Below, in pieces: positions 1-8,951 of a DNA stretch of 64,000 bases; position 1 is the first letter of the stretch; every line of letters starts with the position of its first letter. The DNA is from Aquiflexum balticum DSM 16537 (lineage in GTDB: Bacteria > Bacteroidota > Bacteroidia > Cytophagales > Cyclobacteriaceae): positions 3,676,001 through 3,740,000 of the forward strand of contig NZ_LT838813.1 in the NCBI RefSeq assembly GCF_900176595.1. Direction: 5' to 3'. The notes below the pieces were generated by a model. The model worked only from the letters and a program-made list of their open reading frames with translations. It searched no databases and had not been told where the DNA came from. The position numbers and the translations under genes were made by a program.

Positions 1-2
1 AT

Positions 3-3000
3 GATGTAACCCTGACAGTCACCGATGAGCAAGGTTTGAGTGATGCAGATGGACTCACCATAACAGTAGTAGAACCTCAACCTGAACCAAACTTTGTTTT
101 GAGAATCAATGCAGGTGGACCGGAATTGACATACAACGGGGAAGTGTTTGCTGCAGATGCGAATTTTATAGGTGGTAAATCTTATACAAATACCAATGCA
201 GCTGTTCCTGCACTTTACCAGACAGAGAGAAGTGCCAATCCACCTACTTTTGGATACAACATTCCTGTTCCGAATGGTAGTTATACAATTAACCTTCACT
301 TTGCTGAAATTTATTGGGGAGCTACAGGAGGTGGACCCGGTGGAAATGCAGGGCAGAGAATCTTTGATGTTAGCATCAATGGTCAACTGGTATTGGATAA
401 TTATGATATCAATGCCGAAGTTGGGCCTCAAAACATAGTCATCAAGACTTTTGAAGTAGAGGTGGTGAATGGACAAATTTTGATGGACTTCTCAGCACTT
501 GCAAGTGTGGGTGGTGTCAATGAGCCTAAATTGTCTGCGTTTGAAATCTTTGGAATAACCAATGTTCCAAATGAGGCACCTGTTGCAGTGGCAACAGCAG
601 ACCCATTGTCAGGTTTTGCACCATTGACAGTAGCGTTCAGTTCCGAAGGTTCATCGGACGATGGTGAAATTGTGAGTTATTCTTGGGATTTTGGAGATGG
701 GAATACTTCATTAGAGGAAAACCCAACTCACATTTATACTATACCTGGAAATTATTCTGCTGTACTTACAGTCACGGATGGTGAAGGATTGATAGGAACA
801 TCATCCGTCGACATTATTGTTTCCGAAGAACCTGGAGCTTTCAGCTTATATCTTAATACTGGTAGTGCTGCAAACGTAAGTTTAGATGGAAAAACATTTA
901 TAGGTGATCTTTCTTTCCCAAGTTACTACAATAGCACGCATACTTATACTAATGTGAATGCGAGTACAATTCCACTTTATCAAACAGAAAGAGGTTCTCA
1001 GGCTGATTTGACAGTATTAAACTTCACTATACCTGTTCCAAATGGTATTTACAATATCAGTACTTTCCATAATGAATTGTATTTTGGCAAAGTTGCAGGT
1101 GCACCATCTGGGATTGCGGGCAGAAGGGTATTTGATATTTTGATTGAAGGCCAAGTAGTGAAAGATGATTTTGATATTTTCTTGGAATCAACAAATCAGC
1201 CGGTAGTTTTGAATTTCAATAACGTAGAAGTGCTTGATGGAATACTTAATCTAAGTATGATTCCGAGTGCTAATAGGGCTAGTATATCTGGATTGTCAAT
1301 AGAAAAAGTTGTTTCTAATGTTGAATTACCTGATGTTCCTGTCTTGTTGTCACCATCAAACGGTTCTACAGGCCTTGAAAGAATAGTCAACCTTACCTGG
1401 CAAACTGTTCCAAATGCTGACGATTACAGCGTTCAAGTTTCTAGTGATGTTGATTTTGGAAACATTATAATTGATGAGTCTGGAATAGTGGAAAATTCCT
1501 TTACCACCTCTGAACTTACGGCAAATACCACCTACTTCTGGAGAGTGTTGGCTTCAAACGTGGAAGGGGATTCAGATTGGTCCGAAACCCGCAGCTTTAC
1601 CACAGAGCAAGAAGTGGTTGTCAACCCTGACGAAGATCTTATTGGCCATTGGAAGATGGACGAGGGATCAGGCAATGTACTTGTCGACCATTCTGGCAAC
1701 GGTAACAACGCCTTACTGCAGAGCACCGCAGGAGTAAGCTGGTCACAGGGGGTCATCGGGCTTGCATTGGAACTGCCAGGAAACTGGAACAGGTTCGGGA
1801 TAGCACCCCACAGTCCTTCCCTGCAAATTAACGATGCCGTTACCATCTCCGCCTGGGTAAAACCCAATGTGGTGGGAAGGAACACCGTTATCAGGAAGTC
1901 GGACGGAAAAGGCTTCGAGCTTACTCTCAGCAACGACGGACTTGTCTATTTCCATCTCAACAGGGACGCCAACGGTTCGGCTTATCTCCTAAGGTCTGCC
2001 TACAACTATACCGCTGATGTGGGCCAATGGATTCACGTTGCCGCAACTTTTGACGGTACCACGAGCAAAATATTCATCAACGGCATTGAGAACGCCTCCG
2101 CAACGTACGCTCCATTCGACATCGGAACGGCATCGGGGGATCTCACCATAGCCGCATATGGTAACGTACAGCGGTTCAACGGTGCCATGGACGACCTCAG
2201 ACTCTACGGAAGGGCCCTTGATGAGACCGAAGTCTTCACCCTTTTCGGAGGGGAAGCACCATTGCCATCTGTTCCGCAGCTGCTTGCTCCTGAGAACGGC
2301 AACAGTTCTGTCACCGCTCCGGATGCACAGCTTTTCTGGCTCCAAAGTGACTTCGCAAACGGTTACAGGGTACAGATCGCAAACAGCGCTGACTTCTCCT
2401 CTCCTCTTGCAGATGCAGATGCAGGGGATGCACTGTTCTTCGGTGCCACTGGACTTCTGCCGGAAACCACCTATTTCTGGCGTGTCCTGGCCTACAACGG
2501 TGAAGGGAATTCAGAATGGTCCGAAACACGTAGCTTCACCACCGTAACAAACGGTGAAGTACCGGATGGACCTGTCGGCCACTGGAAGATGGATGAGGGA
2601 TCAGGCAATGTACTTGTCGACCATTCGGGCAACGGTAACAACGCCTTACTGCAGAGCACCGCAGGAGTAAGCTGGTCACAGGGGGTCATCGGGCTTGCAG
2701 TGGAACTGCCCGGCACCTGGAACAGGTTCGGGATAGCACCCCACAGTCCTTCCCTGCAAATTAACGATGCCGTTACCATCTCCGCCTGGGTAAAACCCAA
2801 TGTGGTGGGAAGGAACACCGTTATCAGGAAGTCGGACGGAAAAGGCTTCGAGCTTACACTCAGCAACGACGGACTTGTCTATTTCCATCTCAACAGGGAC
2901 GCCAACGGTTCGGCTTATCTCCTAAGGTCTGCCTACAACTATACCGCTGATGTGGGCCAATGGATTCACGTAGCCGCTACTTTTGACGGTACCACAAGTA

Positions 3001-4466
3001 AAATATTCATCAACGGCATTGAGAACGCCTCCGCATCCTACGCCCCCTTCGGCATCGGAACGGCATCGGGCGATCTCACCATAGCCGCATATGGTAACGT
3101 ACAGCGGTTCAACGGTGCCATGGACGACCTCAGACTCTACGGAAGGGCCCTTGATGAGATCGAAGTCTTCACCCTTTTCGGAGGGGAAGCACCATTGCCA
3201 TCTGTTCCGCAGCTGCTTGCTCCTGAGAACGGCAACAGTTCTGTCACCGCTCCGGATGCACAGCTTTTCTGGCTCCAAAGTGACTTCGCAAACGGTTACA
3301 GGGTACAGATCGCAAACAGCGCTGACTTCTCCTCTCCTCTTGCAGATACAGACGTAGGGGATGCACTCTTCTTCGGTGCCACTGGACTTCTGCCGGAAAC
3401 CACCTATTACTGGCGTGTCCTGGCCTACAACGGTGAAGGGAATTCAGAATGGTCCGAAACACGTAGCTTCACCACCGTAACAAACGGTGAAGTACCGGAT
3501 GGACCTGTCGGCCACTGGAAGATGGATGAGGGATCAGGCAATGTACTTGTCGACCATTCGGGCAACGGTAACAACGCCCTCCTTCAGAGCACCGCGGGAG
3601 TAACCTGGTCTCAGGGGGTCATCGGGCTTGCAGTGGAACTGCCCGGCACCTGGAACAGGTTCGGGATAACACCCCACAGTCCTTCCCTGCAAATTAACGA
3701 TGCCGTTACCATCTCCGCCTGGGTAAAACCCAATGTGGTGGGAAGGAACACCGTTATCAGGAAGTCGGACGGAAAAGGCTTCGAGCTTACACTCAACAGC
3801 GACGGACTTGTCTATTTCCATCTCAACAGGGACGCCAACGGCTCGGCCTATCTCCTGAGGTCCACTTACAACTATACCGTTGATGTGGGCCAATGGATCC
3901 ACGTTGCTGCAACTTTTGACGGTACCACGAGCAAAATATTCATCAACGGCATTGAGAACGCCTCCGCAACGTACGCTCCATTTGACATCGGAACGGCATC
4001 AGGAGATCTCACCATTGCCGCATACGGCAACATACAGCGGTTCAACGGTGCCATGGACGATCTCAGGCTTTACGGAAGGGCCCTGAACATTTCGGAAATA
4101 ACGGATCTTTATACCAATTCGTCCAATATTGCCAGAAAATCGGAAGGATCGGTTAAAGGACAAATCATTGAGGAAACACAGTTTTCTGTGCAAGATCCTG
4201 AAACTGATGCCCTATTCGGCTTCAAAATCTATCCGAACCCGGTCGAGGACCGACTCCATATTCAGCTGAACAGCAGAGAGGAAACCACAGTTGGGGTTAT
4301 AGTGTACGATATGATGGGCAGGCAGTATATCAACAGGTCGGCAGTACCGGAAAACGGTGAGATTGTGCTCGATCTTGCGCCGGTAAGGATGGCCGCCGGC
4401 ACCTATCTGTTGATCCTGGATCAGGGACAAGGCAGAATGAAACAGGTCAAGTTTATCAAGAAATAA
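3..4466 (+). CDS. Large secreted multidomain protein with T9SS type A sorting domain (5' end outside window)
   Basis: The reading frame is open from the first bases of the window (a PKD-like tail ending TVTDEQGLSDADG), so the true start lies upstream; the TTG at 36 is not a start. Domain order: end of a PKD domain, malectin-like domain, complete PKD domain (YSWDFGDG core), second malectin-like domain, a fibronectin III domain (WRVLASNVEGDSDW), then LamG/concanavalin-like domains (HWKMDEGSGN...) alternating with Fn3, three LamG in all. It ends with a type A T9SS sorting domain (FKIYPNPVEDRL ... FIKK). It is probably exported by the type IX system and either surface-attached or released, and the lectin-like folds suggest polysaccharide binding. 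No catalytic domain is visible in the part seen. The LamG+Fn3 blocks are nearly identical in DNA. Confidence 0.9.
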   Translation, partial: DVTLTVTDEQGLSDADGLTITVVEPQPEPNFVLRINAGGPELTYNGEVFAADANFIGGKSYTNTNAAVPALYQTERSANPPTFGYNIPVPNGSYTINLHFAEIYWGATGGGPGGNAGQRIFDVSINGQLVLDNYDINAEVGPQNIVIKTFEVEVVNGQILMDFSALASVGGVNEPKLSAFEIFGITNVPNEAPVAVATADPLSGFAPLTVAFSSEGSSDDGEIVSYSWDFGDGNTSLEENPTHIYTIPGNYSAVLTVTDGEGLIGTSSVDIIVSEEPGAFSLYLNTGSAANVSLDGKTFIGDLSFPSYYNSTHTYTNVNASTIPLYQTERGSQADLTVLNFTIPVPNGIYNISTFHNELYFGKVAGAPSGIAGRRVFDILIEGQVVKDDFDIFLESTNQPVVLNFNNVEVLDGILNLSMIPSANRASISGLSIEKVVSNVELPDVPVLLSPSNGSTGLERIVNLTWQTVPNADDYSVQVSSDVDFGNIIIDESGIVENSFTTSELTANTTYFWRVLASNVEGDSDWSETRSFTTEQEVVVNPDEDLIGHWKMDEGSGNVLVDHSGNGNNALLQSTAGVSWSQGVIGLALELPGNWNRFGIAPHSPSLQINDAVTISAWVKPNVVGRNTVIRKSDGKGFELTLSNDGLVYFHLNRDANGSAYLLRSAYNYTADVGQWIHVAATFDGTTSKIFINGIENASATYAPFDIGTASGDLTIAAYGNVQRFNGAMDDLRLYGRALDETEVFTLFGGEAPLPSVPQLLAPENGNSSVTAPDAQLFWLQSDFANGYRVQIANSADFSSPLADADAGDALFFGATGLLPETTYFWRVLAYNGEGNSEWSETRSFTTVTNGEVPDGPVGHWKMDEGSGNVLVDHSGNGNNALLQSTAGVSWSQGVIGLAVELPGTWNRFGIAPHSPSLQINDAVTISAWVKPNVVGRNTVIRKSDGKGFELTLSNDGLVYFHLNRDANGSAYLLRSAYNYTADVGQWIHVAATFDGTTSKIFINGIENASASYAPFGIGTASGDLTIAAYGNVQRFNGAMDDLRLYGRALDEIEVFTLFGGEAPLPSVPQLLAPENGNSSVTAPDAQLFWLQSDFANGYRVQIANSADFSSPLADTDVGDALFFGATGLLPETTYYWRVLAYNGEGNSEWSETRSFTTVTNGEVPDGPVGHWKMDEGSGNVLVDHSGNGNNALLQSTAGVTWSQGVIGLAVELPGTWNRFGITPHSPSLQINDAVTISAWVKPNVVGRNTVIRKSDGKGFELTLNSDGLVYFHLNRDANGSAYLLRSTYNYTVDVGQWIHVAATFDGTTSKIFINGIENASATYAPFDIGTASGDLTIAAYGNIQRFNGAMDDLRLYGRALNISEITDLYTNSSNIARKSEGSVKGQIIEETQFSVQDPETDALFGFKIYPNPVEDRLHIQLNSREETTVGVIVYDMMGRQYINRSAVPENGEIVLDLAPVRMAAGTYLLILDQGQGRMKQVKFIKK
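1644..4088 (+). repeat. Tandem 933-bp coding repeats (LamG + Fn3), about 2.6 copies
   Basis: Copies begin at 1644, 2577 and 3510, each shifted by exactly 933 bp (311 residues). The third copy stops after its LamG part near 4088 and runs into the sorting domain. Long stretches are base-for-base identical, with a few scattered substitutions. The repeated part looks more GC-rich than the first 1.5 kb of the gene. This indicates recent duplication or gene conversion inside the gene. Confidence 0.92.
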
Positions 4467-4487
4467 CAATTGAATTGTAAGAAAACC

Positions 4488-4522
4488 AAAAACGGTCAGC
4501 AGATTATGCTGACCGTTTTTTT
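4488..4522 (+). terminator. Rho-independent terminator
   Basis: The stem AAAAACGGTCAGCA pairs with TGCTGACCGTTTTT around a 5-base loop (GATTA) and is followed by a T run. It lies 22 bp after the stop of the T9SS protein. The A-rich 5' side means it could also work on the opposite strand for the uxaB remnant that converges on it. Confidence 0.85.
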
Positions 4523-4542
4523 TCATTTCGTTTGTAATGAAC

Positions 4543-5392
4543 TCAATTCTTACCCCAACCCTCTAAATGAACCAATACTACTTCCTCCAATCCCTCATAA
4601 TTCCTTAAATCCTCCCCCCAAAAATCCATTCTTCTCAACGTTTCAGAAACTATTAAGGCCAAATCATCTTCTTTCCAAATTTTTTCAATAAATTCCAGAA
4701 CGAATGGATCATCTTTTAAAGGAATATTTTCTTGGCCTGCTTTTCCACTATAAAATTTAATCAAAGCAGCGAAGGATATGATCAGGTTTTTTGGCCATGA
4801 TCCGGTTTTGGAGTGGTATTCCAAAAGCATGGGCAATACCCGGACCTTAAATTTGGAAATTGAATTCAATGAAATAGAAATCAATTCACAGGGGATCATG
4901 ACCAAACCTTTTGAAAAATCGGCAGAAAACACCTTAAATCGGTGGTAAAGCAGTGCAGTAAGTTTTCCAGGAAAAGTCAAAGGGAGTACTTCAAAGGATT
5001 TATCCTCAGCATCAAATGCGATTCCGGCTTCTGTGGTATTGGAAACCACAAATTTCAAATCTTTTTTCTCCTAATTTCAAAAAGGCATTATAATCCTCAA
5101 AAGGGTTTAGAACACCTCTCACACAAGTAATGAGCCTATTTTCCTGAATAATTTTCCCTGATTGGATTCCCTGTAGTTTGACATGATAAAGCCCGTCTTG
5201 TTCGTTGATTGTTGTCCCCAGTCCTTGTGCCAAGGGTTGCACAATCTGAACGTCTCCGTTGAAATCCGTTTTCTCATTCATCAGATCTATCATCCAGTCT
5301 ACAAATCCCCACAGAAAATTGCCTTCTCCAAACTGGATAACCTTTATAGGTCTATCCGGTATATTTAAATTGACTCTTTTAAGTTTTTCCAT
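4543..5392 (-). pseudogene. uxaB: Decayed tagaturonate reductase (UxaB-like), frameshift plus internal deletion
   Basis: Two overlapping minus-strand frames both resemble UxaB (altronate/tagaturonate oxidoreductase of galacturonate catabolism). The N-terminal part (5392 down to about 5050) has the Rossmann start VIQFGEGNFLWGFVDW. The second frame carries VVSNTTEAGIAF and IPCELI. The frame changes at a run of six A (minus strand) near 5061-5066, where losing one A would restore continuity (KLGEKDLKFVVSNTTEAG). After IPCELI, near 4880, the protein jumps straight to the C-terminal segment SISLNSISKFKVRVLP. Compared with UxaB as I remember it (about 480 residues), some 160-170 residues are missing, including the conserved lysine/asparagine catalytic segment. 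One lesion could be a sequencing error, but two independent ones make a pseudogene likely. Confidence 0.85.
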
Positions 5393-5511
5393 CTGCCAAA
5401 AGAATTCTGTATTTTAAACTGGACGTAGTAATAATTTCAAATGTCTTTGCATTCGATAATGCCTAAACCATATCAACCTTTTTTTGTAACGTCAATAAGG
5501 TTTAGAATTAA

Positions 5512-6858
5512 TTACCTTTGGACTCCAAAAAGTAATTTTTCTATCGCTTTGTCTGTTTTTTCAAAATCGAAATTTGAAACAGCATGTTTCATTTTGCCTT
5601 TTATTTCATCCAAACAAAGGTTCCCAATGCTTCCTTCATGGGTATGGGTTACTTTATTCTGGTTAGGTTGAAAATTATTGTTTTCTATTGCATATCCTAT
5701 CTTTTTATAGGCATCGCGAAAAGGTATTCCTTTTAAAACCAAATCATTGACTTCTTCCACACTGAAAAGATGCTTATAAAAAGGGTCTGAAAGTATATCC
5801 TTTTGGATTTTGATTTCTTTGAGCATAAATGTGCACATCTGTATACAGTCCAACAAAGTTTCAATTCCCGGGAAGATGGCTTCTTTCAATAATTGGAGGT
5901 CTCTATGGTAACCCGTGGTCATGTTGGTCAATAACAGCGTGACAGTATTTGGGATAGATTGAATCTGATTGGTTTTTGCCCGTATAAGTTCAAACACATC
6001 AGGGTTTTTTTTGTGAGGCATGATGCTGCTTCCGGTGGTGAGTTCATCCGGAAATGAAATAAACCCAAAATGCTGATTCATGAAAATACATACATCTGAT
6101 GCCAGTTTGTTTAGGGTACCTGCCACACCTGAAAGTGCAAAAGAGATTGTTTTTTCTGTTTTTCCGCGACTGTTCTGCGCATTGATCACATTGTGATGGA
6201 GGTCTTCAAAACCCAATAAAACCGTTGTCAAAGTTCTGTCTAAAGGAAAAGATGAACCGTATCCTGCTGCTGATCCTAATGGGTTTTTGTTGGACAATTT
6301 ATAGGCCGTATATAACAGATCCATATCTTCCGTCAATCCCTCGGCAAAAGAGCCGAACCATAATCCGAATGAAGAAGGCATGGCCAATTGGCTATGGGTA
6401 TAGCCCGGCACCAGGTCATTTTTATGCTTTTCTGCAAGAGATGTAAGCAAAGTAAAAAGTTCTTCCATTTCCTCTACAATATCGCGAATGGCAGACCTGT
6501 AATATAATTTCAGGTCTACTAAAACCTGATCATTTCTTGATCTGCCACTGTGAAGTTTTTTTCCAACATCCCCTAACCTTTGGGTCAGCAAAAATTCAAC
6601 CTGGGAATGTACATCTTCAACCCCTTCTTCAATTTTAAATTGCCCCTTTTCGATTTCCAGGTAGATTTCTTTCAATCCATCGCGGAGTTCATCCAATTCA
6701 TTTGAAGTCAGCAAACCTATTTTTTCCAACATTATGGCATGGGCTATGGAGCCCAAAACATCAAAAGGCGACAATAAGACGTCAAATTTAGGATCCTGTC
6801 CTATGGTAAAGGATTCTACTTCTTTTTTGGAGCTGATATCTTTTTGCCAGAGTTTCAT
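5512..6858 (-). CDS. argH: Argininosuccinate lyase
   Basis: Cytosolic enzyme for the last step of arginine synthesis: argininosuccinate to arginine and fumarate. Of 448 residues, it shows the fumarase/aspartase superfamily signature SSIMPHKKNPD at 277-287, with catalytic Ser about 278, plus SGRSRNDQV at 104-112 and YTHSQ with His155. Length is normal for the family. The start MKLWQKDIS is the first ATG and fits homologues. It is the last gene of the arg operon, separated from argE by a 58-bp gap filled by a heptamer array. Confidence 0.96.
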   Translation of the reverse strand: MKLWQKDISSKKEVESFTIGQDPKFDVLLSPFDVLGSIAHAIMLEKIGLLTSNELDELRDGLKEIYLEIEKGQFKIEEGVEDVHSQVEFLLTQRLGDVGKKLHSGRSRNDQVLVDLKLYYRSAIRDIVEEMEELFTLLTSLAEKHKNDLVPGYTHSQLAMPSSFGLWFGSFAEGLTEDMDLLYTAYKLSNKNPLGSAAGYGSSFPLDRTLTTVLLGFEDLHHNVINAQNSRGKTEKTISFALSGVAGTLNKLASDVCIFMNQHFGFISFPDELTTGSSIMPHKKNPDVFELIRAKTNQIQSIPNTVTLLLTNMTTGYHRDLQLLKEAIFPGIETLLDCIQMCTFMLKEIKIQKDILSDPFYKHLFSVEEVNDLVLKGIPFRDAYKKIGYAIENNNFQPNQNKVTHTHEGSIGNLCLDEIKGKMKHAVSNFDFEKTDKAIEKLLFGVQR

Positions 6859-6862
6859 TGGG

Positions 6863-6932
6863 GATTTTAGATTTTTGAATTAAGATATTTTTAAGGATAA
6901 AGGATGAAGGTAGAAATTAGGGAGTAGAAATT
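6863..6932. repeat. Degenerate 7-bp tandem array between argH and argE
   Basis: Ten in-phase heptamers: GATTTTA, GATTTTT, GAATTAA, GATATTT, TTAAGGA, TAAAGGA, TGAAGGT, AGAAATT, AGGGAGT, AGAAATT. The array starts 5 bp from the argH start codon and runs over the argE stop codon (6917-6919), so it encodes the last few residues of ArgE. Confidence 0.6.
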
Positions 6933-8005
6933 GACATATATTCACTCAAAAGGTCAATATATCCCTTTATTCCTTTTTTGATTTCTTCCAAGTAGATGAA
7001 TTCGTCGGGGGTATGGGAACGGGCAGAATCCCCCGGCCCAATTTTGACGGATGGATAAGGGATCAAAGCCTGATCTGAAAGGGTAGGGCTACCAAATTGC
7101 TCTAATCCCAACCCATTTGCAACCGAAAGTATTTTATGTCCTTGGGGGACTTTGGTGGAATTGAGTCTTTTCGATCGTGGTTTGAGATCTGCTTTTAGGG
7201 AAGATTGGAGTTCCTCAAATGCTTCATCCAAGGTGTAGCTGTCAGTAATTCTTACATCCAAAGTGAACACACATGTGTCAGGTACGACATTATGTTGGGT
7301 TCCGGCCTGAATAACAGTTGCAGAAACTTTCGTCTTTCCCAAAAAAGGCGATAGCCTTTTGAACTGAAAATCCCTCACTTTGCTGAGATCTTCCAAGGCT
7401 TTGTAAATGGCATTTTCTCCTTCTTCTCGTGCAGCATGGCCCGCTATTCCTTTGACAGTAGCATCAATTACCATCAAACCCTTTTCTGCTACAGCAAGCT
7501 TCATCAAGGTAGGTTCTCCTACTATTGCCAATTCAAATTCAGGAAGTTCGACCAAAATGCTTTCAATCCCATTTTCTCCGGAGATTTCTTCCTCAGCCGT
7601 GGCAGCAATTAAAATATTGTAGGGGATTTCTTTAGGGAAAAAATGTAGAAATGCAGCAATAAGGCTCACCAGACAGCCTCCGGCATCATTAGAACCCAAT
7701 CCGAAAAGTTTACCATCCTGAATGATAGGTTGGAAGGGATCTATGGTATAGCCTGCATTTGGCTTTACAGTATCATGATGGGAATTGAGAAGGATAGAAG
7801 GTTTTGACGGATCAAAGTTTTTATTGAAAGCCCAGATATTGTTTCCTGTTTTTTGAACAGGTACCTGATGGGATTCCAGAAATTGTTGGATGATATCTGC
7901 TGTAAAATTTTCTTGCCTGCTGAAGGATGGTGTTGCTATCAATTCCTTTAAAAAAGAAACAGCATCTTCATAGAGATCGTAAATATCAAAATCGGTAGAA
8001 TTCAT
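6917..8005 (-). CDS. argE: M20 family acyl-citrulline/acetylornithine deacetylase (ArgE type)
   Basis: Metal-dependent M20 hydrolase of 362 residues. Visible metal-site motifs are SHHDTV (75-80), SNDAGG with Asp107, and the EEE cluster at 138-140; a C-terminal GPGDSARSHTPDE motif carries a further conserved His. Because the operon contains an ArgF'-type carbamoyltransferase, the natural substrate is probably N-acyl-citrulline (acetyl or succinyl) rather than acetylornithine; this is inference from the neighbours. The stop codon lies inside a heptamer array, so the extreme C-terminus may be variable between strains. It sits between argB and argH in the operon. Confidence 0.88.
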   Translation of the reverse strand: MNSTDFDIYDLYEDAVSFLKELIATPSFSRQENFTADIIQQFLESHQVPVQKTGNNIWAFNKNFDPSKPSILLNSHHDTVKPNAGYTIDPFQPIIQDGKLFGLGSNDAGGCLVSLIAAFLHFFPKEIPYNILIAATAEEEISGENGIESILVELPEFELAIVGEPTLMKLAVAEKGLMVIDATVKGIAGHAAREEGENAIYKALEDLSKVRDFQFKRLSPFLGKTKVSATVIQAGTQHNVVPDTCVFTLDVRITDSYTLDEAFEELQSSLKADLKPRSKRLNSTKVPQGHKILSVANGLGLEQFGSPTLSDQALIPYPSVKIGPGDSARSHTPDEFIYLEEIKKGIKGYIDLLSEYMSISTP

Positions 8006-8123
8006 TTTAAATTGGCATTCATGGCACTATCTATATCCATTTTCTTTCAAAAGCCATTGATAAAGTCTTAATAATTTGATTTTGGGTTTTAAAGTTAAAA
8101 CCTCAAATACAGTAGGGTCTAAA

Positions 8124-8924
8124 TTAATATAGGTCGTATCGGTGTTTTTCAATTGTAGTTCCTGACAGTTTTCCTTTTGATGCCAAAAGTAGATTTTCAG
8201 CTTTCCCGATCCATACATGATTGACACCTTTATGGAGTGCTGCAAAGGCATTATCCAGTTTTGGAATCATTCCGGAGTGGATCACTTCTTCCTTTTTCAA
8301 CTCAGCATAAATATCTTCATTGATAAGCGGAACAATGGAGTTTTCATTTTTTTCATCGATCAATACTCCTGATTTATCAAAACAATAATAAAGGTTTACA
8401 TTATGTTTTACTGCCAGGGCTGTAGCCAGTTCGGAAGCGATACTGTCTGCGTTTGTGTTTAACAGCTGACCTTTTTTGTCATGGGTAATTGCACTGATAA
8501 CGGGGATGATATTGTCTTCCAACAAGTAGGTCAAAAGATTGACGTTAACTTCCTGAATGTCTCCTACAAATCCATAATCGATTGTTTTTACAGGTCTTTT
8601 ATTCGACCTGATGAGGTTTCCATCAGCACCGGTCATGCCCAATGCATTCTGTCTGAAACTTTGAAGTTTTGCTACTATCTGCTTATTGATAAGTCCGGCA
8701 TATACCATCGTTACAATGTCGAGTGTATCCCTGTCGGTTATTCTTCTGCCGTCTACCATTTGAGGCATGACTCCAAGATTTTCTCCAAATTTGGATGCTA
8801 AAATTCCACCCCCGTGAACCAGGATTTTTTTGCCAGGCAATCTTGAGAATAGAAACAGAAACTCGTCAAGCTTCTCAGGGAAATCAATGACGTTTCCGCC
8901 GATTTTAATTATACTAACATTCAT
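8124..8924 (-). CDS. argB: Acetylglutamate kinase (acylglutamate kinase)
   Basis: Amino acid kinase family protein of 266 residues. It phosphorylates N-acetyl- (or N-succinyl-) glutamate, the second step of the acylated arginine pathway. The N-terminal glycine motif IIKIGGNV (5-12) and the second glycine loop VHGGGILASKFGEN are present, with NADSIASELA and the C-terminal GMIPKLDNA motif. Length is typical. It lies between argF' (27 bp upstream) and argE (118-bp gap) and is likely cotranscribed. Arginine feedback control cannot be judged from sequence alone; the long N-terminal helix of arginine-sensitive NAGKs is not seen. Confidence 0.95.
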   Translation of the reverse strand: MNVSIIKIGGNVIDFPEKLDEFLFLFSRLPGKKILVHGGGILASKFGENLGVMPQMVDGRRITDRDTLDIVTMVYAGLINKQIVAKLQSFRQNALGMTGADGNLIRSNKRPVKTIDYGFVGDIQEVNVNLLTYLLEDNIIPVISAITHDKKGQLLNTNADSIASELATALAVKHNVNLYYCFDKSGVLIDEKNENSIVPLINEDIYAELKKEEVIHSGMIPKLDNAFAALHKGVNHVWIGKAENLLLASKGKLSGTTIEKHRYDLY

Positions 8925-8951
8925 GTTTAATAGGTTTGAGTACTTTGTGTT

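Noticed and set aside
8027-8251. 74-codon minus-strand ORF at the argB 3' end
   Set aside because: Lies mostly within argB in a different frame; AT-rich shadow.
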